Assembly: GCF_031764535.1 (NCBI RefSeq)
Contig: NZ_CP134499.1
Span: 3,906,001-3,970,000, forward strand
Source of the DNA: Pseudomonas sp. SG20056
GTDB lineage: Bacteria; Pseudomonadota; Gammaproteobacteria; Pseudomonadales; Pseudomonadaceae
Reading direction: 5' to 3'
Length of the DNA stretch: 64,000 nucleotides
Part shown: positions 45,256 to 53,991 of the stretch, in pieces
Layout: each line of letters opens with the position of its first letter
Position numbering within the stretch: the stretch's first letter is position 1
The notes under the pieces: model-generated
Database searches by the model: none
The model's input: only the letters and a program-made list of their open reading frames with translations
Told to the model about the DNA's origin: nothing
Translations under genes and position numbers: made by a program

Positions 45256-45800
45256 TGAGTCGCCTATTTGGCCTGCTCCTGCTGCTGGCCGGGCTGCTCT
45301 ACCCCTTTGCCGTGTACTACGGCATGGAGCATCTGTCGCCGCGCCTGTTTGCTGCCGTGCTTGGCGGCCTGTGGCTAGTACGTGCGCTGAGCCAATGGGG
45401 CAAGCCGGGCAATCGCTGGATGACCACCGTAGCCTTGGGCTTCTGCCTGTTGCTAGGTCTGGCAGGTGAGCCTGAACTGCTGCGCTGGTATCCGGTGCTG
45501 CTTAACGGCCTGCTGCTGGCACTGTTTGGCCTCAGCCTGAAATTCGGCCCACCGCTGATCGAGCGCCTGGCTCGTCTGACCGAGCCGCAGCTGCCGGAAG
45601 TCGCGATACGCTACACGCGCCGGGTCACCGCCGTCTGGGCCTGGTTCTTCCTGGCCAATGGCCTGGTGGTGGTGGCGTTGAATTTCTGGGCGCCGCTGAG
45701 CTGGTGGACGCTGTATACCGGGCTAATCGCCTACGGCCTGATGGGCCTGCTGTTTGCCGGTGAGTGGCTGGTACGCCAGCACGTAAGGAGACATGAATGA
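45255..45800 (+). CDS. APE-cluster integral membrane protein (COG4648/ApeG type)
   Basis: A 181-residue protein with about five predicted membrane helices: LFGLLLLLAGLLYPFAVYYG at the N-terminus, VALGFCLLLGLAG, VLLNGLLLALFGLSL, AWFFLANGLVVVALNFWAP and LIAYGLMGLLFAGEWL. A conserved-looking loop (RLARLTEPQLPEVAIRYTRR) lies between helices 3 and 4. Function is not established; its fixed place between the ACPs and the ligase in APE operons suggests a scaffold or transport role at the inner membrane. It overlaps the ligase gene by 4 bases. Confidence 0.75.
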   Translation: MSRLFGLLLLLAGLLYPFAVYYGMEHLSPRLFAAVLGGLWLVRALSQWGKPGNRWMTTVALGFCLLLGLAGEPELLRWYPVLLNGLLLALFGLSLKFGPPLIERLARLTEPQLPEVAIRYTRRVTAVWAWFFLANGLVVVALNFWAPLSWWTLYTGLIAYGLMGLLFAGEWLVRQHVRRHE

Positions 45801-47467
45801 ACTGGCTGCCCCTCGAGCATCTGCTGCTCGACGCCCACCCAGGCCGCGCAGTAACCGCAGACCTGGATCAGCCCCAGCTGCGCCAGCACGCGCTGCAACT
45901 GGCAGCGCAACTGCAAAGCCGTGGCGTGAAACGCCTGGCACTGTACCTCGACGATGCTGCTGAGCTGGCCATCGCCCTGCTGGCCGCCTGGCACGCCGGG
46001 ATTGCCGTACTGCTGCCGGCTGATGCCCAGCCGCAAACCCGCCAGCGCATGGCCAGTCAGTGCGACCTGTGGCTGGATAGCCTCGACGGCCTGCTTACCC
46101 AGGACGGTGCGACCCTGCCGGCCGCACCACTCGATCTCGACCAATGTCAGCTGACCCTGTGCACTTCCGGCTCCAGCGGCGAAGCCAAGCTGATCGACAA
46201 GTCCTTACGTCAGCTGGCCAATGAAGTCACCGCCCTGGAGCAGCTGTGGGGCGCGCAACTGGGCAACGCGACCATCCTCGGCAGCGTCGCCACCCAGCAT
46301 ATCTACGGCTTGCTGTTTCGCGTGCTCTGGCCGCTGTGCGCCGGCCGTCCGTTTCTACGCCGCGCCCAGCCGTTCCCCGAAGATTTGCAGCGCGAAAGCC
46401 TGGCCAACGGTAGCGATTTCGCCTGGGTCGCCAGCCCGGCTTTGCTCAAGCGCATGGGCGACAACCTCAACTGGCCGGCGCTGCGTGCGGTGCGCCAGGT
46501 GTTTTCCTCCGGCGGCGCGCTACCAGGCGAAACCGCCACCGAGTTGCACACGCTGCTTGGCCAATGGCCCACGGAAATCTACGGCAGCTCGGAGACCGGC
46601 GGCATCGCCTGGCGTCAGGGCGGGGAACTGTGGACGCCGTTTGCCGGCATCGAATTGGGACAAAACGCCGAAGGTGCCCTGCACCTGACCTCGCCGTATC
46701 TACCGGCCGGCCACCGCGAGCAGACCGCCGATGCGGTGGAACTGCAGGCCGATGGCCGCTTCGCCCTGCGCGGCCGCCTGGACCGCATCATCAAACTGGA
46801 AGAAAAACGCATTTCCCTGCCCATGCTCGAACAGGCACTGAGCAGCCACGAATGGCTCAGCGATGCGCGCCTTGGCGTGGTGCAGGAAGGCCGCGCCTAC
46901 CTCGGCGCGCTGGTGGCGTTAAGCCCGGCCGGCTTGCACGCCCTGCGCAACCAGGGCCGCAAGACCGTCACCGAAACCCTGCGCCGCCATCTGGCCGGCC
47001 ATTGCGAAGCGATTGCCCTGCCCCGGCGCTGGCGTCTGCTGGCGCAACTGCCCTACAACAGCCAGGGCAAACTGGCGCAGGCCACAGTGGAAGCGCTGTT
47101 GGCCGAACCTCGGCCCACCCAGGTGGCGCCACTCACGGCGGTCGAGCAGGACGGCGAATGGCAGCTGGAGCTGGTGGTGCCACTGGACCTGGCGCACTTC
47201 ACCGGCCACTTTCCGCAGACCCCGGTACTGCCGGGCGTGGTGCAGGTCGACTGGGCGCAGCAACTAGCACGCAGCCTGATTAAAGATCTGCCGCTGCGGT
47301 TCAGCGGCATGGAAGTGTTGAAGTTCCAGCAACTGGTGCGCCCCGGCGATCAGCTGCAACTGACCCTGCGTTTCGACGCCACGCGCGGCAAGCTGTACTT
47401 CGCTTTCAGCAATGGCGAGGCCGCCTGCTCCTCCGGGCGTATTCTGCTGGGAGCTGCCCGTGCATAA
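45797..47467 (+). CDS. AMP-dependent aryl/acyl ligase fused to an ApeI-like dehydratase
   Basis: A 556-residue two-domain protein. The N-terminal adenylating domain (about 1-445) has the P-loop [14 protein letters not shown] near residues 122-135, the A5-like [13 protein letters not shown] and a C-terminal [13 protein letters not shown]. It should activate the aryl carboxylate and load it onto ACP. The C-terminal ~100 residues are a hotdog dehydratase: [20 protein letters not shown] carries the FabZ/ApeI catalytic histidine. No internal stop or shift separates them. In the APE systems I recall, ligase (ApeH) and dehydratase (ApeI) are separate genes, so this is a fusion. Confidence 0.85.
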   Translation: MNWLPLEHLLLDAHPGRAVTADLDQPQLRQHALQLAAQLQSRGVKRLALYLDDAAELAIALLAAWHAGIAVLLPADAQPQTRQRMASQCDLWLDSLDGLLTQDGATLPAAPLDLDQCQLTLCTSGSSGEAKLIDKSLRQLANEVTALEQLWGAQLGNATILGSVATQHIYGLLFRVLWPLCAGRPFLRRAQPFPEDLQRESLANGSDFAWVASPALLKRMGDNLNWPALRAVRQVFSSGGALPGETATELHTLLGQWPTEIYGSSETGGIAWRQGGELWTPFAGIELGQNAEGALHLTSPYLPAGHREQTADAVELQADGRFALRGRLDRIIKLEEKRISLPMLEQALSSHEWLSDARLGVVQEGRAYLGALVALSPAGLHALRNQGRKTVTETLRRHLAGHCEAIALPRRWRLLAQLPYNSQGKLAQATVEALLAEPRPTQVAPLTAVEQDGEWQLELVVPLDLAHFTGHFPQTPVLPGVVQVDWAQQLARSLIKDLPLRFSGMEVLKFQQLVRPGDQLQLTLRFDATRGKLYFAFSNGEAACSSGRILLGAARA

Positions 47468-48194
47468 GCCCTGCGCGGTGATCCCGGTGTATAACCACGA
47501 GCACGCGCTGCCCGTGGTGGTCGCCGCGCTGCATGCGGCCGGCCTGCCCTGCGTACTGGTGGACGATGCCTCCAGCCCGGCCTGCGCGGCGGTCATCGAT
47601 CAGCTTGCAGCGCAACCCGACACTCATCTGGTGCGGCTGGCGGTGAACCAGGGCAAGGGCGGCGCGGTGATGGCCGGCCTGCGTGAAGCGGCGCAGCTGG
47701 GTTTCACTCATGCGCTGCAGGTAGATGCTGACGGTCAGCACGACCTCAGTGACCTGCCGCACTTCATCAACGCCTCGCAAGCCGCCCCCGAGGCGCTGAT
47801 CTGCGGTTACCCGCAGTACGACGAGAGCGTGCCGAAAGGCCGCCTCTACGCGCGCTACCTGACCCACGTGTGGGTGTGGATCAACACCCTGTCGCTGAGC
47901 ATCCGCGACTCCATGTGCGGCTTTCGCGTTTATCCGCTGCCGGCCACCCTGGCGTTGATCGACACGGTACACATCGGCAAACGTATGGATTTCGACACCG
48001 AGATTCTGGTGCGCCTGGCCTGGCGCAATCAGCAGATGCACTGGCTACCGACCAAGGTGCATTACCCGCTGGACGGCCTCTCGCACTTTCGCCTGTGGCT
48101 CGACAACGCGCTGATTTCCAAGATGCACGCCAAGCTGTTCTTCGGCATGTTGCTGCGCGCCCCGCAGATCCTCTGGCGCAGGTGGCGCGCATGA
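47460..48194 (+). CDS. Family 2 glycosyltransferase of the APE cluster
   Basis: A 244-residue GT2-type (GT-A) enzyme. CAVIPVYNHEHALPVVVA starts the fold, VDDASS and the DXD-like QVDADGQHDLSD (near residues 85-96) bind the metal and nucleotide sugar, and SIRDSMCGFRVYPL is typical of dolichyl-phosphate-mannose-synthase-like relatives. Start is GTG 47460 with GGGAG upstream, overlapping the ligase stop by 8 bases. In APE biosynthesis it probably places a sugar on the lipid anchor. It lacks the membrane helices seen in some GT2 enzymes. Confidence 0.87.
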   Translation: MHKPCAVIPVYNHEHALPVVVAALHAAGLPCVLVDDASSPACAAVIDQLAAQPDTHLVRLAVNQGKGGAVMAGLREAAQLGFTHALQVDADGQHDLSDLPHFINASQAAPEALICGYPQYDESVPKGRLYARYLTHVWVWINTLSLSIRDSMCGFRVYPLPATLALIDTVHIGKRMDFDTEILVRLAWRNQQMHWLPTKVHYPLDGLSHFRLWLDNALISKMHAKLFFGMLLRAPQILWRRWRA

Positions 48195-49129
48195 GCAACC
48201 AGCAGCACTGGGCCGGGCAGCGTGAGCGCGGCAGTTTTGTCCTGATGAAATTCACCGCCTGGCTGGCGCGCCTGCTCGGCCGCCGCCTGATCAGCCCGCT
48301 GCTGTACCTGATCGTGCTGTATTTCTACCTGTTCGGCGCCAAGGCGCGGCGCAGCATCGGCCAGTACCAGCGCAACCTGGCCAACTGGAGCGGCCGCGCC
48401 GAGCTGCAACCGACCCGGTACAGTGTGTTCCGCCACTTTATAAGCTTCGCCGACACCCTGCTGGACAAGCTCGATGTATGGAACGGCAAGCTCGGCCTGG
48501 AACAGGTGACCCTGGTCGACCCAGGCAATGCCTGCACCCAGCTGCACCAGCAAGGCCGTGGGCAGATGCTGGTGGCCGCACACCTGGGCAATCTGGAAGT
48601 CTGCCGCGCCCTCGCCGAACTCGGCGAGCAGGTGACGATGAACGTACTGGTGCACACCAAACACGCCGAACAGTTCAACCGCCTGCTCGGCGAAGCCGGG
48701 GCCACGCACTTGCGCCTGATTCAAGTCAGCGAGCTGGATGCGGCGATCATGCTGCAATTGTCCGAGCGCCTGGAGCGCGGCGAATGGTTGGCGATTGCCG
48801 GCGACCGCGTGCCGCTCAAGGGCAGTCGCAAGGTCAGCGTGAACTTCCTCGGCAAACCCGCGGCCTTCCCGCAAGGCCCGTGGTTGCTGGCCGGGCTGCT
48901 GCAATGCCCGGTCAATCTGATTCACTGCCTGAAAATCGACAAACGCTATCAGGTGATCATCGAACCCTTCGCCGAGCGCCTGCACTGGAAGCGCAGCGAA
49001 CGGGATGAGGTGATCCGCCACTGGACCCAGCGCTACGCCGACCAGCTCGCGCAGCGCTGCCTGGATGCGCCCCTGCAATGGTTCAATTTCTACCCGTTCT
49101 GGAATGAAGATGACGACAAATCAGCCTGA
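48191..49129 (+). CDS. LpxL/HtrB-type acyltransferase of the APE cluster (ApeJ region)
   Basis: A 312-residue membrane-bound acyltransferase of the lipid A late acyltransferase family. An N-terminal membrane helix (LISPLLYLIVLYFYLFG) is followed by LVAAHLGNLEVCRAL, where H-x4-E replaces HX4D as in LpxL. AIAGDRVPL and FPQGPWLLAGLLQCPV then line the acyl site. It would acylate the APE anchor with the aryl polyene or a fatty chain. The start overlaps the glycosyltransferase stop by 4 bases. Frames beginning at 47870 run through the upstream gene and were rejected. Confidence 0.85.
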   Translation: MSNQQHWAGQRERGSFVLMKFTAWLARLLGRRLISPLLYLIVLYFYLFGAKARRSIGQYQRNLANWSGRAELQPTRYSVFRHFISFADTLLDKLDVWNGKLGLEQVTLVDPGNACTQLHQQGRGQMLVAAHLGNLEVCRALAELGEQVTMNVLVHTKHAEQFNRLLGEAGATHLRLIQVSELDAAIMLQLSERLERGEWLAIAGDRVPLKGSRKVSVNFLGKPAAFPQGPWLLAGLLQCPVNLIHCLKIDKRYQVIIEPFAERLHWKRSERDEVIRHWTQRYADQLAQRCLDAPLQWFNFYPFWNEDDDKSA

Positions 49130-50651
49130 TCCCATCGTGTTTGGCGAACAGCCCCTGCGCATCGAGCAGGTTGTCGCCCTGGCCAACCGCAGCGCCCCGG
49201 CGCAGCTGCAGAGCGATGCCGCCTACCGCGAAAAAATCGCCAAGGGCGCACGTTTTCTCGACAGTTTGCTGGACAAGGAAGGCGTGATCTACGGCGTCAC
49301 CACCGGCTACGGCGACTCCTGCGTGGTGGCCGTGCCGCTGCATCAGGTCGAGGCACTACCGCGCCATCTGTACACCTTCCACGGCTGCGGCCTGGGCAAG
49401 CTGCTGGATGAAGCCAGCACCCGCGCGGTACTGGCTGCGCGTTTGCAGTCGCTGTGTCAGGGCGTTTCCGGCGTGCGCGTGGAACTGCTCGAGCGCCTGC
49501 AGGCGTTTCTCGAATTTGATGTGCTGCCGCTGATTCCGGAAGAAGGCTCGGTGGGCGCCAGCGGCGACCTCACGCCGCTGTCCTATGTCGCCGCCACTCT
49601 CAGCGGTGAGCGCGAAGTGATGTTTAAAGGTGAGCGCCGCAGCGCCGCCGATGTGCATAAGGAACTCGGCTGGACGCCGCTGACCCTGCGCCCGAAAGAA
49701 GCCCTGGCGCTGATGAACGGCACCGCCGTGATGACCGCCCTGGCCTGCCAGGCCTATTCGCGCGCCGATTACCTGCTCAAGCTGGCCACCCGCATCACCG
49801 CGCTCAATGTGGTGGCGCTGGAGGGCAATCCGGAACACTTCGACGAGCGCCTGTTCGCCGCCAAACCGCATCCGGGGCAGATGCAGGTCGCCGCCTGGCT
49901 GCGCCAGGACCTGGCCATCGACGCGCCGACCGCGCCACTGCACCGCCTGCAGGATCGCTACTCGCTGCGCTGTGCGCCGCACGTACTGGGTGTGCTGGCC
50001 GACAGCCTGGGTCTGCTGCGCCAGTTCATTGAAACCGAACTGAACAGCGCCAACGACAACCCACTGATCGACGCCGAAGCCGAGCGTGTGCTGCACGGCG
50101 GGCACTTCTACGGCGGGCATATCGCCTTCGCTATGGACAGCCTGAAAAACCTGGTGGGCAACGTCGCCGACCTGCTCGACCGGCAGCTCGCGCTGCTGGT
50201 CGACACCCGCTACAACCATGGCCTGCCTAGCAATCTGTCCGGCGCACCGAGCGTCAGCGCGATGATCAACCACGGCTTCAAGGCCGTGCAGATCGGCACC
50301 AGCGCCTGGACCGCCGAAGCCCTGAAAAACACCATGCCGGCCAGCGTGTTCTCGCGCTCCACCGAATGCCACAACCAGGACAAGGTGAGCATGGGCACCA
50401 TCGCCGCCCGCGACGCCCTGCGCAGCCTGGAGCTGACCGAGCAGGTCGCTGCCGCCACCCTGCTGGCCGCCAACCAGGGCGTGTGGCTGCGCCAGCGCGA
50501 CGGCAAGAACGACATCCCCGCGCCGATCACCGCCATGCGTGAACAGCTGGCCGTGGACTTCCATCCGGTGATCGAAGACCGCGCCCTGGAAGCCGAGCTG
50601 CGCCTGTGCCTGGTGCGCATCCGCGCGCAGCATTGGAGGCTCTATGCGTAG
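49110..50651 (+). CDS. MIO-type aromatic amino acid ammonia-lyase
   Basis: A 513-residue lyase of the histidine/tyrosine/phenylalanine ammonia-lyase family. The Ala-Ser-Gly triad that forms the MIO prosthetic group is at residues 150-152 (VGASGDLTPLSY). The catalytic tyrosine loop is YGVTTGYGDS and EFDVLPLIP lines the site. The selectivity pair is Phe90-His91 (LYTFHGCGLG); the histidine fits Tyr or His and not Phe. In an APE operon the likely product is 4-coumarate, the aryl head precursor. ATG 49110, or 49104 two residues earlier, overlaps the acyltransferase end. Confidence 0.9.
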   Translation: MTTNQPDPIVFGEQPLRIEQVVALANRSAPAQLQSDAAYREKIAKGARFLDSLLDKEGVIYGVTTGYGDSCVVAVPLHQVEALPRHLYTFHGCGLGKLLDEASTRAVLAARLQSLCQGVSGVRVELLERLQAFLEFDVLPLIPEEGSVGASGDLTPLSYVAATLSGEREVMFKGERRSAADVHKELGWTPLTLRPKEALALMNGTAVMTALACQAYSRADYLLKLATRITALNVVALEGNPEHFDERLFAAKPHPGQMQVAAWLRQDLAIDAPTAPLHRLQDRYSLRCAPHVLGVLADSLGLLRQFIETELNSANDNPLIDAEAERVLHGGHFYGGHIAFAMDSLKNLVGNVADLLDRQLALLVDTRYNHGLPSNLSGAPSVSAMINHGFKAVQIGTSAWTAEALKNTMPASVFSRSTECHNQDKVSMGTIAARDALRSLELTEQVAAATLLAANQGVWLRQRDGKNDIPAPITAMREQLAVDFHPVIEDRALEAELRLCLVRIRAQHWRLYA

Positions 50652-51069
50652 CAAAGGCGTATTGCAGGCGGAAATCGAACTGCAGGTGCCGTTCTTCGAC
50701 GTCGACATGATGGAAGTGGTCTGGCATGGCCACTACGTCAAATACTTCGAAGAAGCGCGCTGCGCCCTGCTCGACAAGCTCGGCCACAACTACATACAGA
50801 TGCGCGCCGCCGGCTACGCCTGGCCGGTGATCGACCTGCAGCTGCGCTATATCCGTGGCGCGCAGTTTGGTCAGAAGATCATCGTGCGCGCCGATCTGGT
50901 GGAGTGGGAAAATCGCCTGAAGATCAACTACCTGATCACCGATGCCGCCAGCGGCGAGCGCATGACCCGCGGCAGCAGCGTGCAGGTGGCGGTGGAAATC
51001 GCCACCCGCGAGATGCAGTTTGCTTCGCCCAAGGTGCTGATCGACGCCGTTGCCAAGGTGCTGGCGTGA
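50644..51069 (+). CDS. 4HBT-family thioesterase (ApeK type)
   Basis: A 141-residue hotdog thioesterase. The 4-hydroxybenzoyl-CoA thioesterase motif FFDVDMMEVVWHGHYVKYFE (about residues 17-36) carries the catalytic Asp. It could release stalled acyl-ACPs or remove the aryl starter. It overlaps the lyase gene by 8 bases and its TGA shares bases with the next GTG start. Confidence 0.87.
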   Translation: MRSKGVLQAEIELQVPFFDVDMMEVVWHGHYVKYFEEARCALLDKLGHNYIQMRAAGYAWPVIDLQLRYIRGAQFGQKIIVRADLVEWENRLKINYLITDAASGERMTRGSSVQVAVEIATREMQFASPKVLIDAVAKVLA

Positions 51070-51659
51070 AACGCCTGCTGGCAGGCCTCGGCTTCTGGCT
51101 GCTGAGCCAGAATGCACTGGCCTTTGACCTCGACCAGCTCAGCGCCCAGCTGGCCAAACCGGCCGTGGTGCGCGGCCCACTGATTCAGGAAAAGCACCTG
51201 CGCGCCCTGCCGCAGCCGCTGACCAGCCGTGGCCAGTTTATCCTGAGCCGCGATCTCGGCCTGCTCTGGCAGCTGCAAAGCCCGCTTAAGCAGGATTACC
51301 GCATCGACAGCCTGGGCATCGCCAAACGCACGCCAAGCGGCTGGCAACAGCAGCCGGGGCAGGATGTCGCCGCCCAGCAGAGCCGCCTGTTTCTCGCTGT
51401 GCTCAAGGGCGACCACAGTGGCCTGGCACGGGATTTCGAGCTGCAATTGAGCGGCACGGCCGAGGCCTGGCAACTGCGCCTGGTGCCGAACTCGGTGCTG
51501 CTCAAGCAGATTTTCAGCCGCATCCAGATCGACGGCGGTGCCCTGGTACAGCGCATTGAGCTGCATGAAACCCAGGGCGATCGTAGCGTGCTGCGTTTGC
51601 CGAACAGCCAGGCCGGCGATGCCTTGACGGAACAGGAGCGGCGCGACTTTGCGCAGTGA
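51066..51659 (+). CDS. LolA-like outer-membrane lipoprotein carrier (ApeL type)
   Basis: A 197-residue periplasmic protein with an N-terminal signal peptide (KRLLAGLGFWLLSQNALA) and a LolA-like beta-barrel pattern: GQFILSRDLGLLWQLQSPLK, DYRIDSLGIAKRT, and a C-terminal QIDGGALVQRIELHETQGD repeat. It would carry the hydrophobic APE lipid across the periplasm. Start is GTG 51066 in GTGA overlap with the thioesterase stop; a longer frame from 50904 lies inside that gene. The next gene, the MMPL exporter, begins before this one ends. Confidence 0.85.
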   Translation: MKRLLAGLGFWLLSQNALAFDLDQLSAQLAKPAVVRGPLIQEKHLRALPQPLTSRGQFILSRDLGLLWQLQSPLKQDYRIDSLGIAKRTPSGWQQQPGQDVAAQQSRLFLAVLKGDHSGLARDFELQLSGTAEAWQLRLVPNSVLLKQIFSRIQIDGGALVQRIELHETQGDRSVLRLPNSQAGDALTEQERRDFAQ

Positions 51660-53991
51660 ACGCTGGCTGCCGCGCGGCTTTTTGCTGCTGCTCGCCGCCC
51701 TGCTGGCGCTCGCCGCGTGGCAATGGCGCAACGGCCCGCCCGTGGCGGCGGATATGCTCGCGCTGTTGCCGGCCGGCAGTGGCGACGCCCTGGTGCAGCA
51801 GGCCGAGCAGCGTATGCAGGAGCCGCTCAATCGCGACCTGTTGCTGCTAATCGGTCACCCGCAGCGCGACCAGGCGATTGCCCTGGCGCAGCAGGTTGGC
51901 GAGCAGTGGCGCGGCAGCGGGCGTTTCGCTCAGGTGCAGTGGAGCGTCGACAGCGACCTCGCTGTGCTGCGCGATTACCTACGTAGCAACCGCCTGAGTC
52001 TGCTGCCGGCGGCAGATCGTCAACTGCTGCTGGAGCAGCCGCAGCAGTTGATCGAACAACGCGCCGCCAAGCTGTTCGACACCTTCGCCGGTTTCAGCCT
52101 GCTGCCCACCGAGCAGGACTGGCTGGGTCTGGGCGCACGCGCGCAGCAGGCGCTGAATCCCGGCAGCCGCATCCAGGCCGACCTGAGCAGCGGCGCCCTG
52201 CTGCTGGAAGAGCCGGGGATGACCTGGGCCCTGCTGCGTGCCAGCGCCAAAGGCAGCGCCTTCGATATGCAGGAGCCGCCGCTGATAGCCGCCCAGGTTG
52301 CCGCGACCCGCGCGCAAGTCGAAACCGCCGGCGGCCAACTGCTAGCAGCGGGCGGCGTGTTGTATGCGGCAGCCGGGCAAGCCAAGGCCACCCGCGAGAT
52401 CAGCCTGATTGGCGGCGGCGCCACCCTCGGTACGCTGCTGCTCTTACTGCTAGCCTTCCGCCGGGTGCGGGTGCTGGTCAGCCTGTTGCCGATCGGCATG
52501 GCGCTGCTGGCCGGCTGTACCGCCTGCGTGCTGGTGTTCGGCCAGATCAACGCCCTGACTCTGGTGCTGGGCGCCAGCCTGGTCGGGGTCGCTGCGGACT
52601 ATCCGCAACATTACTTAAGCAAGAGTTGGAGCAACGCCGAGGGCACAGATGGCTGGACCAGTTGGGGCGCCCTGCGCGCCACCCTACCGGGCCTGAGCCT
52701 GAGCCTGGGCACCAACCTGATCGGCTACCTGGCGCTGGCCTTTACCCCGTTTCCGGCGCTGACCCAGGTCGCACTGTTCTCCGCTGCAGGGCTGATCGCC
52801 GCCTACCTGTGCTCGGTATGCCTGCTACCGGCCTGGCTACGCGGCCTGCGGCTAAGCCCATCACCGCAGCTGCTGAGCTTTAGCCAACGCCTGCTGGCCG
52901 GTCGTGCACGTCTGCTGTCCAAGATCGGCAGTGCGCCGCTGCTGGCGTTGCTACTGCTGTTCTGCGCCGGCGGGCTGTGGCAACTGCATACACAAAATGA
53001 TCTGCGCCAGTGGCTCGGCCAGGAGCCGCACCTGTTGGCCGAAGCCCAGCGCATCGCCGAGCTGACCGGCCAGCAGCCCACCAGTCAGTTCTTTCTGGTG
53101 CGCGCCGCTAACCAGCAGCAGCTGCTGGAACGCCAAGCGGCACTGAGCCAACGCCTGGATCAGGCGGTACAGAACGGTCAGTTGCGTGACTACCGCGCCC
53201 TCAGCCAACTGGTCGCCCCTGACAGTCAGTTGCAGGAATTGCGCGCTGCGCTGGGCGCACTGCCGCAGCACTGGCAACCGCTGCTCGACCTGGGCATCCC
53301 GCCGGCCGCGCTGCATAACGAATTACTGGAGCTGCAACAGAACAACCAGGCCAGCCTTGAACAAGCCCTGGCCAGCCCCCTGGGCGAGGCCTGGCGCCCG
53401 CTATGGCTCGGAGCTAATGCCGAGGGTGTGGCCGGACTGGTCAGCCTGCAAGGGCTGAGCAACAGTGCCGAGCTCAAACCGCTGATCGAGGACATGCCAG
53501 GGGTGCAACTGGTGGACCGGATCAGCGAACTCAACGCACTGTTCAGCGCCACCCAACTTAGCGCCGCCGAATTAAAGCTCATCTCCAGCGTGGCGATCCT
53601 CTTGCTGTTGTGCCTGCCCTTCGGCCTCGGCGGCGCGTTGCGGGTGGTCTGCCTGCCGCTGCTGGCGGCACTGGCGGCATTGGCCTGTCTCGGCTGGTTG
53701 GGCCAGCCGCTAACGCTGTTCAGCCTGTTCGGCCTGCTGTTGATCACCGCCATCGGCGTCGATTACGCCATTCTGATGCGCGAGAACATCGGCGGCCCGG
53801 CGGTCAGTCTGCTCGGCACCCTGCTCTCGGCGCTGACCAGCTGGCTGTCGTTCGGCCTGCTGCTGATCAGCGACACTCCGGCGATTGCCAACTTCGGTTT
53901 GACAATCAGTCTCGGTCTGCTGTTCTGCTTTCTGCTCGCGCCCTGGGCGGGCACCCGGCCAGCCACCGATAAGCAGGCGCAGACGCTATGA
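51649..53991 (+). CDS. MMPL/RND-type exporter (ApeM type)
   Basis: A 780-residue RND-superfamily lipid exporter with the 1+5+1+5 helix layout: an N-terminal helix (RGFLLLLAALLALAAWQW), a first periplasmic loop (about 30-250), five helices (LLGLLLLAFRRV region onward), a second loop (about 440-640) and five more helices. The proton-relay-like acidic residues appear in VGVAADYPQHYLSKSW and AIGVDYAILMRENIG. It should export the APE lipid across the inner membrane. Start TTG 51649 has AGGAG about 10 bases upstream; it overlaps the LolA-like gene by 11 bases. Confidence 0.88.
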   Translation: MRSERWLPRGFLLLLAALLALAAWQWRNGPPVAADMLALLPAGSGDALVQQAEQRMQEPLNRDLLLLIGHPQRDQAIALAQQVGEQWRGSGRFAQVQWSVDSDLAVLRDYLRSNRLSLLPAADRQLLLEQPQQLIEQRAAKLFDTFAGFSLLPTEQDWLGLGARAQQALNPGSRIQADLSSGALLLEEPGMTWALLRASAKGSAFDMQEPPLIAAQVAATRAQVETAGGQLLAAGGVLYAAAGQAKATREISLIGGGATLGTLLLLLLAFRRVRVLVSLLPIGMALLAGCTACVLVFGQINALTLVLGASLVGVAADYPQHYLSKSWSNAEGTDGWTSWGALRATLPGLSLSLGTNLIGYLALAFTPFPALTQVALFSAAGLIAAYLCSVCLLPAWLRGLRLSPSPQLLSFSQRLLAGRARLLSKIGSAPLLALLLLFCAGGLWQLHTQNDLRQWLGQEPHLLAEAQRIAELTGQQPTSQFFLVRAANQQQLLERQAALSQRLDQAVQNGQLRDYRALSQLVAPDSQLQELRAALGALPQHWQPLLDLGIPPAALHNELLELQQNNQASLEQALASPLGEAWRPLWLGANAEGVAGLVSLQGLSNSAELKPLIEDMPGVQLVDRISELNALFSATQLSAAELKLISSVAILLLLCLPFGLGGALRVVCLPLLAALAALACLGWLGQPLTLFSLFGLLLITAIGVDYAILMRENIGGPAVSLLGTLLSALTSWLSFGLLLISDTPAIANFGLTISLGLLFCFLLAPWAGTRPATDKQAQTL

